Part shown: positions 1-6,262 of the stretch, one piece after another
How positions within the stretch are numbered: position 1 is the stretch's first letter
Layout: each line of letters begins with the position of its first letter
Origin: an uncultured Christensenellaceae bacterium
GTDB lineage: Bacteria; Bacillota; Clostridia; Christensenellales; Pumilibacteraceae
Length of the DNA stretch: 21,559 nt
Direction of reading: 5' to 3'
Assembly (NCBI GenBank): GCA_910587025.1
Contig: CAJUKR010000028.1
Location: 1-21,559 of the forward strand
Notes under the pieces: model-generated
Database searches by the model: none
What the model was told of the DNA's origin: nothing
The model's input: only the letters and a program-made list of their open reading frames with translations
Program-made: the position numbers and the translations under genes

Positions 1-26
1 TTCCCTACACGACGCTCTTCCGATCT
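1..26 (+). other. Illumina sequencing adapter left at the contig end
   Basis: The first 26 bases match the 3' part of the Illumina TruSeq/universal read-1 adapter and end in GACGCTCTTCCGATCT. This is not genomic DNA. Genomic sequence starts at position 27, directly in frame within the truncated NTPase gene, so that gene is cut by the assembly and not by a biological event. Confidence 0.97.
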
Positions 27-2648
27 TATATTAAAAATTTCATATTTTAAACAGTATATTAAATCCGAAAGTAGAACAGGCATAGAATACTCCTGTGCCG
101 TTGCAAGCCACATCTTTTCAAATCCCATATAATCTTTACTTGTTGCAGTTTCTACAAAGAAGATGTTATAGGTTGGCATCTCTTCATCTAAATTGTTTGA
201 CAATTTTTCAACGGCTTGATTAATAAAATGTATAGCCCATTGGATTCCAAGCCAAAAATTTGTTCTAAAAAGAGTAAAGAAAAACGACTTATAAAGAGCA
301 GGTTCATCCGTTGTTCCATGTTCATAGTTCTCTGCCTGCATACTCAATCCATAAAGATATATCCTCTCTTTTTTATCGCGTTGGAACATACCCCATAATC
401 TTTTATCTTTCATATCTGGGTCATAAGTCCAAAACATTTCAGCCAGATCACACAATTCTTTGGGCAAATATTTGGCTAATGCAATATGTTCAAATTTTAA
501 AGCGTATTCAATTAAAGCCCTTGCGACTGATACTTTGTTGTGCTCACCCGATTTATATAGTTCAGATGTTTTATTCCAAAAAGTCTTTATCCAATCACTT
601 GTGTACTCTGCCATATTGTAAATCGGCAGAACTAAATTATTTATTTTGTCGTCGAGTTTATAAATATCGCTTTTCGAAGTTATCGGAAAGCTGGATTCTA
701 TCATGTAACCGAGAATTTCCAAACAGTCAAGTGCGATTCCTTTATCGAAAGGCTTACGTTTGGAGTAGTCACTACAGAGTTTAGAGATCGCCGACCAAGA
801 TGAAGCATTATTGATATGCCATTTTTCGGAAGCAATTAAATGAATTAAACAAGCCCGCCCAATTCCGCTGGCATTTAAAGTAATAATATATTGGGAAATA
901 AAAGAACTATTAATTTCAAAACCGTATAAATTCGTAAGATGGATAAAGTTGTCTAAAAGATTATTTCTAATCAGGTCCTTGCCGTATTCGGTAAAAAACG
1001 GTTTACTGTGCCGTGACTTAATCAATCCGATTTGCGTCTGAATTTTCCAATCGTCCGGAATAGTATTTGAAAAAATCAAATCATACAAAAATTTCTCGCG
1101 ATTTGACTTTGCCAATAATTTGTTTTCGATCCATATTTGATAACGTCTGTAAATACAAAAACTCAAATCGGCAATCTTTTCGAAAAAAGAATTATAGTCA
1201 CCCTTACATTCATCAAAAGCGCAATCAAAAAAGCGCTCAAAGCAGATGTCCTCAAACATATCGTATTTCAAACGAACGGTATTGGAATTTCTAACAAGCA
1301 CCCCGTCGGAAATCAGTTTATTGATATCATTGGTTTCGTATCTGTCAACCGATACCCCAACAGACAAACTTTTTGCTCGCACAAAAACTATATCTTTTAT
1401 TATATCTTTGTATTTCTTATTATTCCTGCAAATAATATATTCCCAAATATACTCTCTGAATTGATTTTCATCCTTTATATTGTTTAAATCGCAAATTTGA
1501 GAAACAATTAAATTTACATAAAGTGGTGAACTTAAAAAATCCCTATATGCTCCCATTGTTGCCATATCGGCAATGATGGGATATTTTTTTGCGATCCCCG
1601 ATTGTTGTTCTATGGTTAACTCGCCTAATTCGTATACTTGCACATTATAATTCCCTTCCAACTTAATAAAAGCATTTTTATCACTCGTTCTACAAGATGT
1701 AATAATTCTTACGTCTGGATATTCTTTGGCGCAATCATATAAAATGTTAATTAAATCCAATTTTGTTTTGCAATCGGATATAAACTCAAGAGCATCAATA
1801 AAAAACACTACTGATTTATCATCCAAGCACGCTAGTGTTTCTCTTATATTAAAACCCCATATTTTGTTGATATCATTTTCTTCTAAAAATCTTTCGGCTC
1901 GTGCATAAATTACATTCCGTTCACTTTCTATTAGCAATTTACATAATGCGGATTTTCCACTTCCGGCAGCCCCTTGAACAGATATATTTTTATGATTGCC
2001 CGATCTGATTTTTTGAATAATGTCCGATCTATCTATCTCATATTCATTATTAATTTTGCAATCTATGCCTTCGAAACCAACTCTACTGTTTACTATCGCT
2101 TCTTTCCATTTTGATATGTTATTTAGAACAGACTGTTCTTCTTTTTGCAAAAGCTTGTATAATTGGCATTGAAAATCCAAATCATAGATTGCTTTATCAA
2201 GTATATTAGATGTTGTAATTAAATCATCCTTTTTTCTAAACGGAATATTGCCTATCTGATTCTCATCAATAAGATCATTAACATTAGAAACACTTTCATT
2301 GTTCAATACAAAAAATATAACACGTTTTATACTCTTTAGATTTGAGTTATCTGAATTTTTGATTTTTTCAAACGTGTATTTGATTTTGCCCGGAATATCG
2401 TTTGCCGTACTCACCTGAACATAAAATGTCTTATCCTCCGAAATCAAATCGACCGTCGGATAATTAAATTTTTCTATATTCAAGTTCTTTAGTCTTTGTC
2501 CAAAATACAGTGATCCGACTTCGACAGCAAACAACTCAAAAAGTTTTGCGGCATCGAACAGTCCTTCACTATTGAGCAATTTAATCTTGCTTTCATAAGA
2601 ACTTATATACTCCGATATATAGTTTATTCTGATTTCAGAATTTAGCAT
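27..2648 (-). CDS. SMEK-like / STAND (NACHT-like) P-loop NTPase, C-terminus cut off; candidate anti-phage defence protein
   Basis: I read this frame by hand: 874 codons from ATG 2648 with no stop before the adapter junction, so the 3' end is missing. A good ribosome site (GAGG, 6 nt spacer) supports the start. Residues about 1-150 resemble the SMEK domain, with VDLISEDKTFYVQVST at 66-81. Residues about 205-400 form a P-loop NTPase: Walker A GAAGSGKS (226-233), Walker B VVFFIDALE (D285) and a sensor-like IITSCR (315-320). The motif KYDMFEDICFERFF (D463) resembles the helical segment after STAND NTPase cores. Residues about 470-874 look all-helical and are probably the target-sensing part. Related proteins combine an effector domain, a NTPase switch and a sensor in phage defence; that role is inferred here from architecture and location. 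The gene follows the toxin-antitoxin pair by 79 bp with no obvious terminator, so co-transcription is possible. It is AT-rich compared with the host genes. Confidence 0.8.
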
Positions 2649-2727
2649 ATACTACCTCTTTATCGATTTTTTCCTGAATATACCCTTTCCCATAAAAAAG
2701 CGTTGCCGGCATTACTTTCAAAAAAAA

Positions 2728-3384
2728 TTATAATATTTGTTCAGGATTTTCAAGCAAATCTTCAATAGCACATCCCAACACTCTTGCTAACTTATAAAGC
2801 GTATGCGCTTGCGCTTTATCTATATCGTTTACTTTCTGCTCAAAAAGCTGGATCGAGCGAAGCTTGACTCCGGAAATGTTTGAAAGTTCTTTTTGTGACA
2901 ACCCTCTTGCCTCACGCAAAGATCGAAGCTTTGTTTCAATTTCCACCTCGTTATAACGTTTTTCCATCGATTCTACAAATGCCATAATATCCATTTCGTG
3001 AAAAACTTTATACATCAGAATTATCTGCGAAAGCGGTATCCTAGCAAAAATATCCTTAAAGCGTTTTGCGCTATACCACTGATAATATGCAAGCGCCCAG
3101 CCCGCCCAATATTCAGGACTTCTCTCCTGATTGAATTGCGGCTCCGGAAAACCTTCAACAATATTGACCTTACTTAAAATAGCCTTGACTAACTCTACCC
3201 CAGATTTACCGGAGATAACGGCAGGATCGCCGCATTCGAATTTTTTCACATAATCGGAACGTGAAAAAATTCCCGCAAAATCATCCGATAAAAGATTACA
3301 GGTGTTTATTGCATAATCGAATGCATTTGCTAAATTTGTTTGAGCATCATTCAAGTATAATTCGTTGAATGCGCGGATCGTCAT
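2728..3384 (-). CDS. XRE-type helix-turn-helix antitoxin of a DUF3990-type toxin-antitoxin pair
   Basis: A 218-residue protein. Residues 1-145 match, from memory, the N-terminal part of HTH proteins that accompany DUF3990 proteins in gut Clostridia (YLNDAQ at 10-15, then RSPEYWAGWALAYYQWY at 88-104). Residues about 149-212 are a Cro/C1-type helix-turn-helix, with LRSLREARGLSQKELSNISG followed by the recognition helix. The ATG at 3384 lies 38 bp inside the toxin gene, but a strong ribosome site (GGGAGG, 9 nt before the ATG) fixes it there. The toxin gene is upstream, giving toxin-first order. The likely roles are neutralising the toxin and repressing the operon at the two palindromes upstream of the toxin gene. 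The pairing is well supported; binding and neutralisation are inferred. Confidence 0.8.
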   Translation of the reverse strand: MTIRAFNELYLNDAQTNLANAFDYAINTCNLLSDDFAGIFSRSDYVKKFECGDPAVISGKSGVELVKAILSKVNIVEGFPEPQFNQERSPEYWAGWALAYYQWYSAKRFKDIFARIPLSQIILMYKVFHEMDIMAFVESMEKRYNEVEIETKLRSLREARGLSQKELSNISGVKLRSIQLFEQKVNDIDKAQAHTLYKLARVLGCAIEDLLENPEQIL

Positions 3385-4042
3385 TTTTGATTTCCTCCCT
3401 AAGAATATCCATTACAAAAATATCGTCCTTATAAGGTTTCTTCTTTTTTATATCTTCTCTGAAAGATCTTCTTGCTTCTGTATCTCTTGACAAAAATTTA
3501 GGATAATATTCCTCTTTAGACACCGGAATAGCATCTACAAACGTAACTCTCTCAAAAGCTTTTTCAGACACCAAAACAGTTTGTTCTCCCAGTTTTCCAA
3601 GTTGCAGAGCACGAGACAAACTTCTCATCGGAAGTGCATTACTAACAAATGACTGCGCAAACGAAAAATAAGAATCATCAGCTCTATATCCTATTATTAC
3701 ATCATAGTCTAATGTGTCGATGGCAAAATTGTTTATTATATATTCTCTTGCATCTCTTGCAATTTCATCTTGAATCGTAAAAGTACGGTGCAGAAGCAAT
3801 AATGCTATCCAATTGAGAACAGTATGCCTACCATCTAACAAATTCAAATATTTTAAATCATCGTCATCAAGAAGATAACGATTCATAAACCCATCGTGAT
3901 TATCCTTACACGCCCACTCCTTTGCCATTTCAGGAAGCAACGTACAATAAAAACCTTGACCGTAATCATTTGTAGGCTTTCCGAGTCTTAGCTCGGGTTT
4001 TTTAATAATATACTCCGATCCATGTAGAATTTCTTTTCGCAT
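3347..4042 (-). CDS. DUF3990-type putative ADP-ribosyltransferase-fold toxin
   Basis: I place the start at ATG 4042 (231 residues), because GAGG lies 5 nt upstream of it; a GTG at 4048 would overlap that ribosome site. The N-terminus has the pattern I associate with DUF3990: HGS at 7-9, KP at 15-16, NDYGQGFYCT at 25-34 and KEWA at 41-44. The NDxGxGFY stretch resembles the first motifs of ADP-ribosyltransferase folds, and DUF3990 is, as far as I recall, grouped with that superfamily. No target can be read from sequence. The 3' end overlaps the antitoxin by 38 bp, so the two are translated from one message. A near-consensus promoter with palindromic operators lies directly upstream. The toxin assignment rests on the pairing with the HTH protein and the family resemblance. 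A non-toxic role cannot be excluded. Confidence 0.72.
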   Translation of the reverse strand: MRKEILHGSEYIIKKPELRLGKPTNDYGQGFYCTLLPEMAKEWACKDNHDGFMNRYLLDDDDLKYLNLLDGRHTVLNWIALLLLHRTFTIQDEIARDAREYIINNFAIDTLDYDVIIGYRADDSYFSFAQSFVSNALPMRSLSRALQLGKLGEQTVLVSEKAFERVTFVDAIPVSKEEYYPKFLSRDTEARRSFREDIKKKKPYKDDIFVMDILREEIKNDDPRIQRIILE

Positions 4043-4054
4043 AAGCACCTCTAA

Positions 4055-4074
4055 AGTATCGTTGCAACGATACT
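4055..4074. promoter_or_regulatory. Perfect 20-bp palindrome, operator 1 of the toxin-antitoxin operon
   Basis: AGTATCGTTGCAACGATACT is its own reverse complement. It lies 12 nt before the toxin start, just downstream of the predicted transcription start (about 4077). Its core TATCGTTGCAACGATA recurs with two changes in operator 2, with centres 31 bp apart (about three helical turns). The likely ligand is the HTH antitoxin, by inference. Confidence 0.8.
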
Positions 4075-4083
4075 GCGGTTATT

Positions 4084-4112
4084 AGTATATCATTGCGACG
4101 ATATATTGTCAA
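4084..4112 (-). promoter_or_regulatory. Sigma-A promoter of the toxin-antitoxin operon, overlapping operator 2
   Basis: On the minus strand, TTGACA (4112-4107) is separated by exactly 17 bp from TATACT (4089-4084), nearly the full consensus. The spacer contains the imperfect palindrome TATATCATTGCGACGATATA (4086-4105), a two-mismatch relative of operator 1. A repressor bound there would block polymerase directly. Confidence 0.85.
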
Positions 4113-4137
4113 GCGTTGGAGTATGAAAAACTGTAAT

Positions 4138-4191
4138 TTACGTCTCATTTGATTTTACAGAGGCATTTACAATGGCGTTTACAGTGGCGTT
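4138..4191 (-). pseudogene. Possible remnant of a gene 3' end (peptide NATVNAIVNASVKSNET)
   Basis: Minus-strand reading gives 17 codons ending in TAA at 4140-4138, preceded in frame by a stop. TVNA-type C-terminal repeats occur, from memory, in some AAA_4-type ATP-binding proteins of mobile elements. This could be the tail of a lost cargo gene, or chance reading of the 12-bp repeats it overlaps. Confidence 0.2.
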
Positions 4192-4194
4192 TTA
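4159..4194. repeat. Three degenerate 12-bp tandem repeats
   Basis: The units are AGAGGCATTTAC, AATGGCGTTTAC and AGTGGCGTTTTA, end to end. They lie between the recombinase stop and the toxin promoter. Their function is not evident. Confidence 0.6.
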
Positions 4195-4232
4195 TATCTC
4201 AATTTTAATAGTTTTATATCTCAATTTTAATA
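4189..4232. repeat. Perfect tandem duplication of a 22-bp unit
   Basis: Two identical adjacent copies (4189-4210 and 4211-4232) begin GTTTTATATCTC and end TTTTAATA. They lie 5 bp beyond the recombinase stop codon. They may be a replication-slippage duplication or part of a recombination or termination site; the sequence does not decide between these. Confidence 0.85.
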
Positions 4233-4237
4233 ATTGA

Positions 4238-5962
4238 TCAAATATATACGTATAATTTCAATTCTTTATACTGATTCTGTCTTAATAGTTGCTTTCTTTT
4301 ATTTCTATATCTTAAAGCATCTTTGAACGGAATAGTGAAAGCACAATAAAGTTTCTTTTCTAAATTAACATCAACTTCAACATTAAAGCTCAAATACCAA
4401 GAAAACTCGGTTTCGCTCTCGACTCTTATCTGCGTTACGAATTTGTCAATGATATTTTCATCATAATTTGTGCTGTTGGTAGAAATAAATTCAAGCAAGT
4501 GCTTTTTGATTTGCTCCTTTGAAAACGGATGTGACTGCGCAACTCTCGGCAGATTTTCATAGCCAAGCAATTTTTGTTCGGCGTACTCTTTATCCGCATT
4601 GACATTTGCTTTCAATCTTAAATATGTATCTCTGTCAATCTCACCATTCAAACGCATTTCGATAAGGCGTTCTGCCTTTTCGGAAATTTTTTTAATTTCC
4701 AATCTATACTCATTTCTTATTCTTTCGATATCTTGCTGTTCCATAACTGTTTCGGCCATAAATATTTTAATCGCATCTTCCAACAACTCGCTATCTTTCC
4801 AAACTTTTCTGAAAACTGCTTTTACCATCATTTCAAGCTTCCATCCGCATATTGCACGCATATCGCAAAAGCCTTCACTTTCTCTGTTTACAATTTTATT
4901 CACTCCTTTATTTAACTGATTATAGCATTTATAACCGACAGGTCTTTCGCCGTTTAATTTCGGTCTCCACTTGTCCATACGCATAGAAGATCCGCATCGG
5001 CATCTCAACTTTTTTGTCCAAACATTACCGCTTTTATGTACTCCCAAAAACTGCATCTTTGCTTTGCCGTCAACATTCACTATACGCAAATTCCTTTTAC
5101 TTTCTCGAATAAGTTTACAATGCTCCCACTGTTCTTCGGATATAATCGGTTCAAAGGTAGCAGCGACATACTCATACGTAGTCTCATCATGATTGACAAT
5201 CACTTTCTGTTCGAGAAAGTTATTTCTATGCGATTTGTTGTACGCCATTACGCCCTTATAAATCGTGTTTTTCAAACATCTCAAAATTCTCGTGCTATCC
5301 CACTTAATAAGTCCGCTTGAATTTTTTCGTTCTCTTTTTATCAACTCATTACGAATTGCTTGAACCCCCAAACCCGATTCATACAAATCGAAAATCATAC
5401 GTACTGTTTCCGCCTGTTCTTGGTTGATTACGTAAGTATCGCCTACTCTGTCATAACCCAAAAGATTGCCATTTCCGTATAATACACCGTTCTTTCTGCT
5501 TATAGCTTGTCCTGCTTTGATTCTTTCCGACATCTTACGACTTTCTTCCTGTGCTACCATTGCTCTAATCGTCAAGATCATTTCACCTTCGCTCTCCGTT
5601 GTCCATATTCCGTCCTGAACAAAAAATACTTCTACGCCGTAATTTTTCAGTTGCCTTGTAATTTCAAGACACTCGACTGTATTCCGCGCAAATCTTGCGA
5701 CTTCCCGTGTTACAATTAAGTCGAACTTACCCATTTTTGCGTCATCTATCATTCTCATAAATTCGGGACGTTTCTTTGCTTGCGTTCCGGTAATACCGTC
5801 GTCCACGTATCTCTCGATAATAATCCAATTCGGATAATTCTTCTTTAATTCCTCATACCACTGCATTTGATTACCCAATGCATAAGTTTGCTCTTCGTGT
5901 TCCGTAGATACCCGTCCATAGAACACTACTTTTCTATTGCCGACTGTTTGATGATTTTTCAT
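4238..5962 (-). CDS. Large serine recombinase (site-specific integrase of a mobile element)
   Basis: A 574-residue protein of typical length for large serine recombinases, which integrate and excise mobile DNA through a 5'-phosphoserine link. Residues about 11-155 are the resolvase-type catalytic domain: YGRVST gives catalytic S19 with R17, and the TREVARFARN stretch (85-94) carries conserved arginines. Residues about 160-280 match the recombinase DNA-binding domain (NGNLLGYDRVGDTYVINQEQ). A zinc-ribbon-like region follows, with C321, C323, C346 and C366. Residues about 405-470 look like the coiled coil of this family. All catalytic features I checked are present, so it is probably active. 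Start ATG 5962 has AAGGAG upstream. It lies at the border between AT-rich cargo and conserved chromosome, which fits an element edge. The right attachment site is probably in 5985-6210, but I cannot define it from one end. Confidence 0.95.
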   Translation of the reverse strand: MKNHQTVGNRKVVFYGRVSTEHEEQTYALGNQMQWYEELKKNYPNWIIIERYVDDGITGTQAKKRPEFMRMIDDAKMGKFDLIVTREVARFARNTVECLEITRQLKNYGVEVFFVQDGIWTTESEGEMILTIRAMVAQEESRKMSERIKAGQAISRKNGVLYGNGNLLGYDRVGDTYVINQEQAETVRMIFDLYESGLGVQAIRNELIKRERKNSSGLIKWDSTRILRCLKNTIYKGVMAYNKSHRNNFLEQKVIVNHDETTYEYVAATFEPIISEEQWEHCKLIRESKRNLRIVNVDGKAKMQFLGVHKSGNVWTKKLRCRCGSSMRMDKWRPKLNGERPVGYKCYNQLNKGVNKIVNRESEGFCDMRAICGWKLEMMVKAVFRKVWKDSELLEDAIKIFMAETVMEQQDIERIRNEYRLEIKKISEKAERLIEMRLNGEIDRDTYLRLKANVNADKEYAEQKLLGYENLPRVAQSHPFSKEQIKKHLLEFISTNSTNYDENIIDKFVTQIRVESETEFSWYLSFNVEVDVNLEKKLYCAFTIPFKDALRYRNKRKQLLRQNQYKELKLYVYI

Positions 5963-6021
5963 TTTTGTTCTCCTTTAATTTTTATAGTTATCCTAAAAAT
6001 ATACCACATTAAGAGAACGTG

Positions 6022-6053
6022 AAAGCCCTGTAAATTCATAATTGCAGGGCTTT
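6022..6053. repeat. Inverted repeat upstream of the recombinase gene
   Basis: A perfect 9-bp stem, AAAGCCCTG / CAGGGCTTT, encloses a 14-nt AT-rich loop. Neither strand has a clear U-run after it, so it is a poor intrinsic terminator. Its place 60 bp before the recombinase start fits an operator or an attachment-site arm equally well. Confidence 0.6.
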
Positions 6054-6207
6054 AAAATGAGTATTCAATTATTTATTACTTGTCTTGCTGCCGTACTCCT
6101 AAAAATCAGAGTAATAGCTCGTTAAAAACACGATTTTTCGTTACACGATAAATCAATTTTATCCATACTAACAACTAAAAGACCTGTGATTAATTTGTCG
6201 AAAAGCA

Positions 6208-6247
6208 TAGAAAAACAGCCCGTTTTCTTGTCGAAAACGGGCTGTTT
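6208..6247 (-). terminator. Rho-independent terminator of ppdK
   Basis: A perfect 15-bp stem (6213-6227 with 6233-6247, AAACAGCCCGTTTTC on one arm) has a 5-nt loop. Read on the minus strand it is followed by a short T-run. It begins 16 nt after the ppdK stop codon. Confidence 0.9.
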
Positions 6248-6262
6248 GTAGGTTTTTATAGA

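Larger units (their letters stand above)
5963..6262. other. Intergenic border between mobile element and host chromosome
   Basis: This 300-bp gap holds the recombinase ribosome site (5971-5976), an inverted repeat (6022-6053) and the ppdK terminator (6213-6247). The stretch 6054-6212 is AT-rich, and I see no convincing gene, RNA or clear promoter in it. An attachment site is expected somewhere between 5985 and 6210. Confidence 0.5.

Noticed and set aside
216..1908. Several plus-strand ORFs of 60-157 codons on the left side
   Set aside because: They are antisense to the continuous 874-codon minus-strand NTPase frame, which has recognisable motifs; the plus-strand products show no family signal and lack ribosome sites.
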